From: Mesostigma viride
Lineage: Eukaryota > Streptophyta > Mesostigmatophyceae > Mesostigmatales > Mesostigmataceae
NCBI GenBank assembly: GCA_009746045.1
Contig: RPFO01001005.1
Location: 1-64,000, forward strand
Reading direction: 5' to 3'
DNA length: 64,000 bases
Below, piece after piece: positions 45,392-54,560 of the stretch. The position numbers and the translations under genes were made by a program. Below the pieces are notes generated by a model. It was not told the DNA's origin and made no database searches. It worked only from the letters and a program-made list of their open reading frames with translations. Position 1 is the stretch's first letter. Each line of letters begins with the position of its first letter.

Positions 45392-47165
45392 ATGGCACAC
45401 GCTATCATGCAACTCAAGGCCAAGGGGAGCCAGGACATCGCCTGCATCGTCAACCCCGAAGTCACCTTCTGGCGCTCCGTGTACCCCCGCCACACCAACT
45501 TCGCGTGGGACGACACCGTCATCACCCAGTCCACCGGGTCCGTCGGGTACGGCCAGACCGTCGAGTTCAAGCTCCCCCGGTCCGGCGACCTCGTCACCCG
45601 CTGCGTCCTCTTCCTCGAGGTCGGCGCGGTCTCCGACTGGGGCGGCAAGTTCTGTCCCTTCATCTGGGACTTCGGCCGCGCCCTCATCCAGTACTTCGAG
45701 CTCACCATCGGCGGCTACCAGATCGAGAGGATCACCGGCGACATGCTGCATGTGAACGACCTCCTGTCCCGCGCGGACTACGCCAGCTACGTCGATAACA
45801 TGCCCGCCAAGCACGGCGCCGGCGTCAAGTTCGACAAGGCCGGGAAGATCGTCGAGCAGGCCACCGGGACCGCCAAGCAGTACCTCTACATCCCGCTCGA
45901 CTTCAGCTTCACCGCCGACCCGGGCCTCGCGCTGCCCATGATCGCCCTGCAGTACCACGAGGTGCGCGTCAAGGTCAAGTTCAACGACGCCGGAGCCATC
46001 TTCAACCACCGCTCGGTCACCGAGCCGGCATACCACGTCATCGGACCGGTGGGGGCAACGCTGTCATCCGGTACCGCCAACACCATCAAGGCGGAACTGT
46101 TAGGCACGTCTACAACAGACAGTGGCACCACCACTCACTCGTTAGTCAACCAGAACGCCATCCGAGCGCTCATCCGCAAGCTGTACCTGGAGGGCAGGTA
46201 CGGCAACACGATGGCGCATTTGGTGTCCAGAGCAGGAGGGAAACCTCCGGTGGGTCAACTACGTCATCGAGAACGCGATGTACACCGATAAGGTCACAAT
46301 GACCGCATCAAGCACAGCAGGTGCCAGTAGCCTAAGCGTCACCTACACTGCTGGAACAGCGCCAACGATCGCCAGTGGCGCGATCTCAACTGTGGGAGCG
46401 TACCCGACCATGACAATAACGTTTAAGATCCCGTTATATAACTCAGACCAGGTGTTTGAGATCCAGGATGCCGTCATCCCCCGCGAGTACAAGTTCACGC
46501 CCGCATCCTACGCGACGACCGCCAACGACCGCGCCACGTGGATCGCCCGACCGCCCAGCCTCGCCGCCAAGCTCATCTGCCGCTACATCTACCTGGACGA
46601 CTTCGAGCGCCGCCAGTTCGCGGTCAACCCGCACGAGTACCTCATCACCGAGTACCAGCACCACCAGCAGTTCCTGGGCGCCAACACCGACCAGGTCGTG
46701 GTCGACCTCAAGTTCAACCACCCCACCAAAGAGCTCATCTTCTTCTACCGCCCTGACGAGTGGTGGACCGAAGACCTCAAGGACTACTACAAGGGTTACT
46801 GGTCCTTCAAGAACGTCGCCTCCTCGTTCGGAGAGGGGCACCTCTTCACCACGGCCAACCTCATCCTCAACTCCCAGAACGTGTACGCGGACGGCAGGGA
46901 CCCCGTCTACTTCGACTACGTGGTCCCCAACCAATTTCACAAGCGCGTGGACAAGGACAGTCACGTCTACGTGATCCCCTTCTCCATGCAGCCCGACTCC
47001 TGGAAGCCCTCCGGCTCCATCAACATGTCGCGGCTCGATGACGTCAAGCTCGTGCTCAAGGGGATGGGCACTACCACCCCCGCCGGCACCCTGAACGTCT
47101 ACGCCAAGAACTTCAACGTCATGAAGATCATGAACGGCATGGGAGGCAAGCGGTACGCCTCGTAA
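45392..47165 (+). pseudogene. Major capsid protein paralogue 2, one frameshift
   Basis: Begins MAHAIMQLKAKGSQD. The N-terminal jelly roll (RHTNFAWDDT, FKLPRSGDLVTR, TIGGYQIERITGDMLHV, YIPLDFSFTADPGLALPMIALQYHEV) is open to about 46230, where the frame moves by one base in AGGAGGG. The C-terminal part (LRWVNYVIENA, YLDDFERRQFAVNPHEYLITE, RDPVYFDYV, SGSINMSRLD, GMGGKRYAS) continues to 47165. About 590 codons in all. Between the jelly rolls is a long Thr/Ser/Gly-rich insertion. AATAAAA follows the stop. Confidence 0.9.
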
Positions 47166-47229
47166 TTTCGCGCGGGCCTCAACTGGAATAAAAATATTCT
47201 CACGGTTATGGTAGAAACCTTCACCTGAA

Positions 47230-49062
47230 ATGTCGCATCCCATCATGGCTCTGCGCGCCAAGGGCACACAAGACGTCGCCCTCATCGTCGACCCCGAGGT
47301 CACCTTCTTCAAGACCGTGTACCCCCGCCACACCAACTTCGCCATGGAGGACACCGAGGTCACGCAATCCGCGGGCATCGTCGGGTACGGCCAGGCCGTC
47401 GAGTTCAAGCTCCCCCGGTCCGGCGACCTCGTCACCAAGCTCATGGCCTACATCCGAGTGGACGCGTTCCCCAACGTGGGCTTCTCCCCCTTCGCCAAGG
47501 ACTTCGGTCGCATCCTGATCGACCACGTCGAGCTCGTTATCGGCGGCTACTCCATCGAGAAGATCACCGGCGATTTTTTGCACATCAACGACGTACTGAG
47601 CAAGCGGGCCTTTGAGAGCAGCGTCGACAACATCCCCGTCAACCACGGTGGCAGTGTGGAGATCGACGAGCTCGGCCGCATCGTCGACTACTGCTCGGGG
47701 AAGAACCCGCAGCACCTGTACATCCCCCTGGAGTTCACCTTCACCGCGGAACCCGGCCTCGCGCTGCCCATGATCGCCCTGCAGTATCACGAGGTCGTCA
47801 TCAAGGTTCAGTTCGCCACCGCCGACAACCTCTTCACGCGCTACTGGTGGAATCTGACGGCCGCCAGCACCGCACCCGCGACGGGGAGCGTCAGCGGCAC
47901 AGTCCCGTTGACCAACTATAAGATTGTCGCTTCTCCGGCCAATTTTAACACCAACGCGTTGAGGCTGGCGGAGGTTAAGAGGATTTTGGGCTTGATGGAC
48001 ACGGGATCCACGCTGTACGTGACCAGGCGAGAGACGAGCAATCTCACTAACATTATGTGGGCGAAGGACCAGACTTTGAACTGGATCTTGAACGAGGTGG
48101 ACCTGGCAAAAACCTCGGCCGCGACCGGGAGCGGTACCAATGAGACGACCTATCCGACGGCCGCGCTAACCAAGGGTCAGGCCTACGTGATGACCTGGAC
48201 CACGTCCCTCCCGGACCCCAACCCTACGAGCCCCTCTACAAACGCAAAGGAGCAGTTGACGGGGTTCTCGGTGAGATGGCGCAGTTTCGGCTACGGGTAC
48301 ACCTACGAGATCTCCGTGGAATACTCTCAGTTGAACGCCCTCGGGGTAAACGCGTCCACCGCCACGATCACCGCCCCGACCACTCAGACCTTGAACAACA
48401 TCAACCCCCGCACGGGCTGGATCGCCACCCCGCCCACCTTCCAGTGCAAGCTCCTGGCCCGCTACATCTACCTGGACGACTTTGAGCGCCGCCAGTTCGC
48501 GCTCAACTCCCACGAGTACCTCATCACCGAGACCCAGCGCATCCAGCAGCACGTGGGCGGAGAGGAAGAGCTCTCCCTCGACCTCAAGTTCAACCACCCC
48601 GTCAAGGAGCTCCTCTTCTTCTTCAAGCCCGCCTCGCTCTCCTTCGTCGACTCCAAGTACCGCTCCGACGCCGAGTTCGCCTACAACGGGTACTGGAAGT
48701 TCTGGAACGACAACTCGGCGTTCGGAGACGGCCACCTCTTCACCACCTGCAACCTGCTGCTCAACTCGCAGACCGTGTTCGGCGAGGGCCGCGACCCCAT
48801 CTACTTCTCCTACGCGCTGCCCTCCGACTTCCACACCCGCGTGCTCCGGGACAGCAACGTGTACGTGATCCCCTTCGCCGTCGACCCCGAGTCCTGGAAG
48901 CCCACCGGGTCCGTCAACATGTCGCGGCTGGACAGCGTCAAGCTCAACCTCAAGGGTCTGGGCACCGGCGGCGTGCCCCAGGGCACCATCGAGGTCTACG
49001 CCCGCAGCTTCAACGTGTTGCGCATCCAGTCGGGCATGGGCGGCAAGCGGTTCGCCTCGTAA
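47230..49062 (+). CDS. Major capsid protein paralogue 3 (intact)
   Basis: 610 residues, uninterrupted. Starts MSHPIMALRAKGTQD and ends GMGGKRFAS. Has RHTNFAMEDTEV, FKLPRSGDLVTK, VIGGYSIEKITGDFLHI, YIPLEFTFTAEPGLALPMIALQYHEVV, YLDDFERRQF, YLITETQ, GEGRDPIYFSYALPSDFHTRV and TGSVNMSRLDSVKLNLKG. A Thr/Ser-rich insertion of about 140 residues sits between the two jelly rolls, probably forming the exposed tower. Closest to paralogue 2 by eye; the tandem arrangement suggests duplication followed by change in the exposed insert. Confidence 0.95.
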   Translation: MSHPIMALRAKGTQDVALIVDPEVTFFKTVYPRHTNFAMEDTEVTQSAGIVGYGQAVEFKLPRSGDLVTKLMAYIRVDAFPNVGFSPFAKDFGRILIDHVELVIGGYSIEKITGDFLHINDVLSKRAFESSVDNIPVNHGGSVEIDELGRIVDYCSGKNPQHLYIPLEFTFTAEPGLALPMIALQYHEVVIKVQFATADNLFTRYWWNLTAASTAPATGSVSGTVPLTNYKIVASPANFNTNALRLAEVKRILGLMDTGSTLYVTRRETSNLTNIMWAKDQTLNWILNEVDLAKTSAATGSGTNETTYPTAALTKGQAYVMTWTTSLPDPNPTSPSTNAKEQLTGFSVRWRSFGYGYTYEISVEYSQLNALGVNASTATITAPTTQTLNNINPRTGWIATPPTFQCKLLARYIYLDDFERRQFALNSHEYLITETQRIQQHVGGEEELSLDLKFNHPVKELLFFFKPASLSFVDSKYRSDAEFAYNGYWKFWNDNSAFGDGHLFTTCNLLLNSQTVFGEGRDPIYFSYALPSDFHTRVLRDSNVYVIPFAVDPESWKPTGSVNMSRLDSVKLNLKGLGTGGVPQGTIEVYARSFNVLRIQSGMGGKRFAS

Positions 49063-49218
49063 ATTTGTGATGATTGAGTAAAGGCATCCAAAGTCCCTAC
49101 CTCAACCACTATGGGACGGCCTTGAAATCGTATCTAGTAACAGTAGCTTTGTCGTGTTTTCTTAACTTCATTTCATTAACTTAATAAACGTTTTTAACTT
49201 ACAAAGCGTTCATGCAAT

Positions 49219-49226
49219 GAGTATAA
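49219..49226 (+). promoter_or_regulatory. TATA box (TATAAATA) before a broken Bro-like copy
   Basis: TATAAATA begins within GAGTATAAATAGG just downstream of an ATG that opens a short frame, so that ATG is probably not a start. The box lies about 20 bases before the Bro-like remnant, whose own ATG has changed to GTA. It was likely the promoter of the gene before it was truncated. Bases 49063-49218 show no gene. Confidence 0.4.
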
Positions 49227-49240
49227 ATAGGGAAAAGCGT

Positions 49241-49516
49241 CTGCTAGTATCGGCCATCGTCCAATACCTGACACCCTCCAGCGGGGAAGAGGACCCCCAA
49301 TTCGCGGGCAAGATCCGCGTGACAGATGACGGCAGGATTTCGGTATATGACGTGATGGCCGCATTTTCCACCCCAGAGTATACCTCAAAACCTGCAAAAG
49401 GCAGTGGTAAACCTCCTTTACCACATTCCCGGGTCATCATAATGCTGCTTCCCGGCAAGATAGCAGCCGGGTATAAATTGTGTGAGGCCTGTGCGAGAGA
49501 TCCACTACATCCGTAG
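49241..49516 (+). pseudogene. Truncated Bro/KilA-associated paralogue (family 1, copy C)
   Basis: Carries SAIVQYLTPSSGEEDPQF, KIRVTDDGRISVYDVMAA and, after a deletion, IIMLLPGKIAAGYK, then loses similarity. Its first 40 codons and the IIMLLPGKIAAG segment are almost identical in DNA to the adjacent intact gene at 49627, so it is a recent partial duplication missing the middle and C-terminus. The initiation codon equivalent is GTA instead of ATG. It is probably non-functional. Confidence 0.75.
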
Positions 49517-49626
49517 TTCCCGCACCGAGGTCCGTTGTCAGAGGACTTACATCCGCATCGTCACGAGCGTCCACGCGCGCTCTCGTCCCACACAAAATCG
49601 CCACATATCACCGAGGAGTGTCCATC

Positions 49627-50505
49627 ATGTCGGCCATCGTCCAGTACCTGACACCCTCCAGCGGGGAAGAGGACCCCCAGTTCGCGGGCAAGATCCGCGT
49701 GACAGATGACGGGAGGATTTCGGTGTATGACGCAATGGCTGCTATCGGGATTTCGCAGCCTAGGGTTTACCTTCTCAACCTTCAGAAAGCTCACGGTGAA
49801 GGTGTTAATTTTATTAACACCTTCAAGTTTCCTGGTAGAGGGCAGAATGCTACCCCCGTGACCGATCGAAAGGGGATGGTTCAGATCATAATGCTGCTTC
49901 CCGGCAAGATAGCAGCCGGGTTCCGCGACAAGGTGGCCGTGCTGCTAGAGCGCTACCTGGACGCCGACCGCTCGCTGGCCGAAGATATCCTGAGGCGCGC
50001 AGACGAGCGCGATGGGGCAACCGCCATATCCAATATCCAAGAGCACCCTCGCATCCAGAGCTCTGAGTCCACCAAAGAGCTGAACGCCTCCATTAAGGCG
50101 TACACGGACGTTCACAGGGGCTGTGGTATACTGTACCCGATCGTGCACGACACCAACAACCTCACGGTCACCGGAAAGAACGCCGCCCAGTTAAAGAGGA
50201 CTGCTGTGGCGTCGAGTTCCTCTCGCGATCTCAACACTAAGCGCCAGAGCCTGGCCATGGCATTTCTTCAGGTAACGGAGGCCCAGCAGATCAAGGAAAC
50301 GGGTGCGAACCCCTTGCAAGTCGCCAAGCGGAACCGGGAGCTGTTTGAGCCCGCATTCCGCGCCAGTGGTCTCCACGGTGAGCGAGCGAACAAGCAGTGC
50401 GTCCGGGACAACGCCAAGGTCATGCGGCTCAACCAGAAGCTGGCCAGAGAGGCACGGCTCTCTGAGACCGCCATGACAGATGCGCTACCTCCGAATGCCG
50501 ATTGA
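49627..50505 (+). CDS. Bro/KilA-associated paralogous family protein (family 1, copy D)
   Basis: 292 residues from the ATG opening MSAIVQYLTP; a GTG in frame 9 bases upstream is unlikely to be used. Shows KIRVTDDGRISVYDAMAAIG, FPGRGQNATPVTDRKG, IIMLLPGKIAAGFRDKVAVLLERYLDADRSLAEDILRRAD and HDTNNLTVTG. The variable region (VYLLNLQKAHGEGVNFINTFK) differs from copies A and B. Immediately upstream of the intact Rieske oxygenase, mirroring the nearness of copy A to the broken Rieske gene. Confidence 0.75.
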   Translation: MSAIVQYLTPSSGEEDPQFAGKIRVTDDGRISVYDAMAAIGISQPRVYLLNLQKAHGEGVNFINTFKFPGRGQNATPVTDRKGMVQIIMLLPGKIAAGFRDKVAVLLERYLDADRSLAEDILRRADERDGATAISNIQEHPRIQSSESTKELNASIKAYTDVHRGCGILYPIVHDTNNLTVTGKNAAQLKRTAVASSSSRDLNTKRQSLAMAFLQVTEAQQIKETGANPLQVAKRNRELFEPAFRASGLHGERANKQCVRDNAKVMRLNQKLAREARLSETAMTDALPPNAD

Positions 50506-50609
50506 GCAAGTGTGATCATGCATATTACACCTCAATAATACGAAGACGTGTTGTGACTGTCTGCTTAACGGACGCGAAATAAATTCTGCATTGTACTCCA
50601 AACGACGAC

Positions 50610-51620
50610 ATGGCCCTCTCGTTACGAATCTCCAAGCCCCCGCCGTGCGGCGTGCGGGCGGCGCAGGAGCCCGACAAGTGGGTGTGCGTGGGGAAAAAGC
50701 CGCGGACCACGAAGCTAGTCAAGATATACAACGAGGAGGTGCTGCTATACAGGAGCAAGGACGACGACCGGACGCTCGCGGTCAGGAACGCGTGTCCCCA
50801 CCGAGGCGCGCGGCTCTCACACAACGGACGCGTGGAATCGGACTGCGTCCGGTGCGCGTATCACGGCATGCGCTGGGGGCCGCGGAACAACGCCGACAAC
50901 TACCTGCAGGTGAAGGAGGACCACCGTCTGGTCTGGGTGAACGCGGGACTGGGGGACGGCGACTCGGAGCCGCCCACGATGCCCGAGTTCTCCGACCCGG
51001 CGTACAGGACCTTTGCGTACTCCACCTTCATCTCCGCGCACCCACAGATCGTCATGGAGAACCTGCTGGACTACGCCCATCTCGAGCACGTGCACAAGGT
51101 GAAGATCGTGGACGCGAAGAGCACGGACGCGGTCACGGAAACCGGGGCGGATTCGCGAACCCGCGGAAAGAGCGTCTACAGCTACCCGGTCGTCAACGAG
51201 TTCATGGGCCGCGCTCTCTTGCAGCTCATGCCCCGGGATGGCAAGGGGGAGGAGCCGGAGGATCTCCGCATCTCGGTCGAGAACGAGTTCTTCCTGCCAT
51301 ACACCTCGAGCCTGAGGTTCATGATCTCCGGCCACGAGAAGGCGGCCATGGTGCTGTGGTTCAGCGTGCTGCCCTACGAGCCCGAGCGCTCGCTGGTCAC
51401 GTGCAAGGTCGCGCGCAACATACTGACGCCGGCCGCGTGGGACGGCCTATTCTGGCTGCTCAACTCTCTGCCCCTGAAGGAGGACGACGATATCGTGAGC
51501 AACGTTATCGCCGAGGAGTGGTGGCGCAACAAGCTGGTCAACAGCGACACGTTCATCAAGATGTACAGAGACTGTCTGAGGGAGGTGTACGGGATGCTGT
51601 ATCTGGACGCATTCCCGTGA
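50610..51620 (+). CDS. Rieske-type non-heme iron oxygenase, copy 2 (intact)
   Basis: 336 residues. The Rieske [2Fe-2S] cluster is bound by Cys62/His64 (CPHRGARLSH) and Cys82/His85 (CAYHG). The mononuclear iron motif is N151-x2-D154-x2-H157-x4-H162 in MENLLDYAHLEHVHK. This layout is that of the plant and cyanobacterial pheophorbide a oxygenase/TIC55/choline monooxygenase branch, which act on chlorophyll breakdown products or other small molecules with ferredoxin-type reductants. The usual chloroplast enzymes also have a transit peptide and C-terminal membrane segments, which are not visible here. Substrate unknown; a viral role in host pigment or membrane metabolism is inference. Confidence 0.85.
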   Translation: MALSLRISKPPPCGVRAAQEPDKWVCVGKKPRTTKLVKIYNEEVLLYRSKDDDRTLAVRNACPHRGARLSHNGRVESDCVRCAYHGMRWGPRNNADNYLQVKEDHRLVWVNAGLGDGDSEPPTMPEFSDPAYRTFAYSTFISAHPQIVMENLLDYAHLEHVHKVKIVDAKSTDAVTETGADSRTRGKSVYSYPVVNEFMGRALLQLMPRDGKGEEPEDLRISVENEFFLPYTSSLRFMISGHEKAAMVLWFSVLPYEPERSLVTCKVARNILTPAAWDGLFWLLNSLPLKEDDDIVSNVIAEEWWRNKLVNSDTFIKMYRDCLREVYGMLYLDAFP

Positions 51621-51657
51621 GTGCGCAAACTAAATCGCGATGCTATATATACGAATA

Positions 51658-53816
51658 ATGTCACCCGGATCCCGTAAAAAGCCTGCGAAGACGTGCATCG
51701 TAGACGAGGACGATCAAATCATCACGTGCTATCCTATCAAGCCTCCCAGACCCAAACCCGACCCTCCCCCGTCGCGTAGGTACTCGTCCACGACCTCCGG
51801 AGTGGATATCGCTCCTCCCGAAACGGGTTCAGTCTCGTGAGGTATTTCAGGACGTTAGGAGGCACCGCGCCCCCCGCAGGCCGTAAACCTGAGCCGTCAT
51901 CCCGAAAGAGCCGGTCATCGGTGCGAGAAAGAAGGCGCGAGGAGTCAAGGTGGGATCGAGGGGCGGGGTTAAGGTTCTGGGAGTGTCGGCTCGGGCCAAG
52001 AGTGCCCGGCCCCGATCCACAGCATCCGTAGGGACCAGCACGGGGGGGGGGCGTACGCTGGTTCCTCCAAGTCCGCGCAAACGGATCCGATAGTCGCTAG
52101 GTCGTCAACCATTGGCAGCGATACCGGCACGAGGGCATACACGCTTTCATCGAACTCCGCGCAAATCGATCCGGTAATTCCTCGCGGTACCAGCAGACGT
52201 GAGGAGAGATCGTATAGTTCACCTTTTCAATCGACCCAGTCTGGTACCGACACGGAGAGGTACCGACATGCCGGGAGAGGCTACCCCCGATCCGGGAATT
52301 CGGATGACGTGACGCTATATTATGGCAAGGGCTCGGTGAGGCGCCGTACAGGGGGGACGAGAATGGGGCGAGGAAAGAAGGCGAAAAAAGGCACAGGCGA
52401 GAGCGAGCTGCCCGGGATGTCGCAGCTGCTCGCGGCCAGCGAGATGGAGTTGGATGCGGAGACGGACCGGTTCGTAGAGGCAAGTGACGTGGACCTGCCA
52501 GGGTATTCCGCACGCCAGCCCATCGGTAGACACACCTTTTCGGACAGTGGCGCGCGACCGCGGGGGAGGGGGGCACGGATCGTCTCGGGGGGGCAGACGG
52601 ACTACGAGTTTGACGGCGGGGTCTTGATGACCGGTCTGAAAGCTCCCGTGACAGCGACGAGAATGGCGCGTGCTTCGTTGATCCCACTACAACCGCTCGA
52701 TCCGATGGTATCGGACGTGTTCCATACCCAACAACCGTCCACATTGAACCCGGTACAATTGGCCCGAATGAGAAGGAATCAAATGGCCGCGGAATCGAGA
52801 GCCCGATCACAACCTGTAAACGACACTTCTCGACAACTCAGTGTAGAAAGGAGGCCGTTGAGTGTGGAAGAGGGGAAGAAACGCAAGGTCGTTTTAAAAG
52901 CAAAGCTAGAGGCACTACAAGAGGAAAAAAGGCAGCAAGCTCAACAGCAGCGGGAGGAGGCAGCGAGAAGGAGGGCAGAAAAGCAAAGGATCTGGAGGAG
53001 AATGAGAGAATAAGAAGGATACACGAGGAGCAGCAACGGGATAGGGAGGAGAGGAGACTACTTGAGCTGCAGGAGGCAGAGAAAAGACGTCAAGATAACG
53101 CCGCACAGAGGGCGGAAGGACGCGCGAGGCCGGGTCTAGGGCCGGGAGCGTCTCGTGGCGGCTCGTCACGCGATGGACGCGGCGACCGGTCTGCATCCTC
53201 CGCGCGGACGGACGACGCGCGAGGAGATGTTCGTGACGCGCTCGCCGAGTTGCATCAAGGTCGGACGCAAGATGACCCGTGGAGTCCTTCGGCCTTCAAA
53301 GCGCTTTTCGGTCATGGCGAGATCGAGGATTTGGAAGGTGAGGAAGAGGACATCTTTAAACAGGTTCCGGAATACCATGAAATAGAGGGCACGAAAGCGG
53401 AGGATGGACCACGGACACCCTCGCAGGACCCGCGGCGAGAACAATCGGTGCAGGAACGGCTCGAGAGAAGGATAGAACCAGTCCCTGTACCAGGGCCCGG
53501 TGCGGCGGTTCAGGAACGGCCGGAACGGCTCCGGATTCTCAAGGGAAGAGCGAAACCGGTCCTAGTACCACCTGCCGCGCCTTTGCAGGACCGCCTCCGG
53601 ATTCTTAGGCAAAGGAACCGACCGCGGACGGCCCCCCCGTCCCAAACGGTGACGGATGGGGTTATGGAAGTGAGAGACGATCCCGTCGGCCGCGGACCAC
53701 AGGAGGTGTACGAATATCTCGTGATGCACCCGGGGGGTCAGCGCCTCGTGAGACGTGCACGGGCTTCTCGCCATGCCGGTACGAAACACAGGAGGGTCAA
53801 CAAGTTGGTCCGCTAA
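51658..53816 (+). pseudogene. Large charged coiled-coil protein, multiply frameshifted
   Basis: Starts MSPGSRKKPAKTC. Coding signal passes through at least four frames: to about 51835, about 51840-51910, about 51910-52070 (through a G10 run near 52040), about 52085-52990, and from about 52990 to 53816. No single frame has an ATG for each piece, and each piece is in normal register for a hydrophilic protein: Ser/Arg/Pro-rich first third, then KKAKKGTGESELPG, an Arg/Glu/Gln coiled coil (EEKRQQAQQQREEAARRRAEK, ERIRRIHEEQQRDREERRLLEL), and a Pro-rich end repeating QERPERLRILKGRAK-like units. Likely one virion or matrix gene of about 715 codons. Confidence 0.55.
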
Positions 53817-53819
53817 ACA

Positions 53820-54473
53820 CTACTTCCGGGCTCGGGGTGGTGCCAGAGGTTTGAAGTGCCACAGGCACTGCCTCAGCTTCCGACGCTCCAGAAGCGCCTT
53901 TTTGTCGGTAGGACACTTCGGCGGAACCTTTCTCCTTTTGAGCGTGTTCCGGATGTGAGCCGTCACATCTTTGAACGAATCCAGCGGGCCGACGGCGTAC
54001 CCCGAACGGTTCGCGTAGTCCATCAACTTGTCGTGCGCTAAAAACCCCATCGTAGGATTGGTCTTAAGGCACTGTCTCTTCGCGTTCTGTCGTCGCCGCA
54101 GGAAGCTGATGGTCCTGGGGCAATGGCCCGGCATGCGCTTGAGGCCCCTACTCCTCACGAAAGCGCGCAGGTCCGGCATGGCGAACTCGCGCCCGGGGTA
54201 ATAGCCCGCCCTCTCGGCGAGACCCAGCAACACCGCCCTCTGTAGCCCGGTCGGCAGCCTCGTCGCCCGCGCCCGCTTCTTCGGGGCCGCTTTGGGCTTC
54301 GGGGCCGCTTTGGGCTTCGGGGCCGCTTTGGGCTTCGGGGCCGCTTGGGGCTTGGCGGCCATCATCCGTGCCCGCATCGTCTGTTGGTACCTTGCCTTTT
54401 CTTCCGGGGTCATCATTTCGTACGCGCTTTTTTCAATGGGTAGAACGACGCGGGCTCTGGTGGCGTGATACAT
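53820..54473 (-). CDS. Basic protein with KPKAAP repeats
   Basis: 217 residues from MYHATRARV. Residues about 40-65 have four APKPKA repeats (18-bp DNA units), as in histone H1-like tails. The rest is Arg/Lys-rich with a compact region (GLAERAGYYPGREFAMPDLRAFVRSRGL...CPRTISFLRRRQNAKRQCLKTN). It probably binds DNA, for instance as a core or genome-packing protein. Divergent from MCP 4 with an 87-base promoter interval, so probably late. The much longer frame on this strand through MCP 4 is antisense. Confidence 0.65.
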   Translation of the reverse strand: MYHATRARVVLPIEKSAYEMMTPEEKARYQQTMRARMMAAKPQAAPKPKAAPKPKAAPKPKAAPKKRARATRLPTGLQRAVLLGLAERAGYYPGREFAMPDLRAFVRSRGLKRMPGHCPRTISFLRRRQNAKRQCLKTNPTMGFLAHDKLMDYANRSGYAVGPLDSFKDVTAHIRNTLKRRKVPPKCPTDKKALLERRKLRQCLWHFKPLAPPRARK

Positions 54474-54560
54474 CCTTGGTAATAATACACCACATTTTTT
54501 CTGTTTCGACCCCGTGGGGACCAAAAAAAAAATCCGATGTAAGTGTAGAAAGCACGCACC

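Noticed and set aside
46443..47790. Long leftward frames (333 and 189 residues)
   Set aside because: Antisense to MCP 2 and MCP 3, a common shadow of GC-rich coding DNA.
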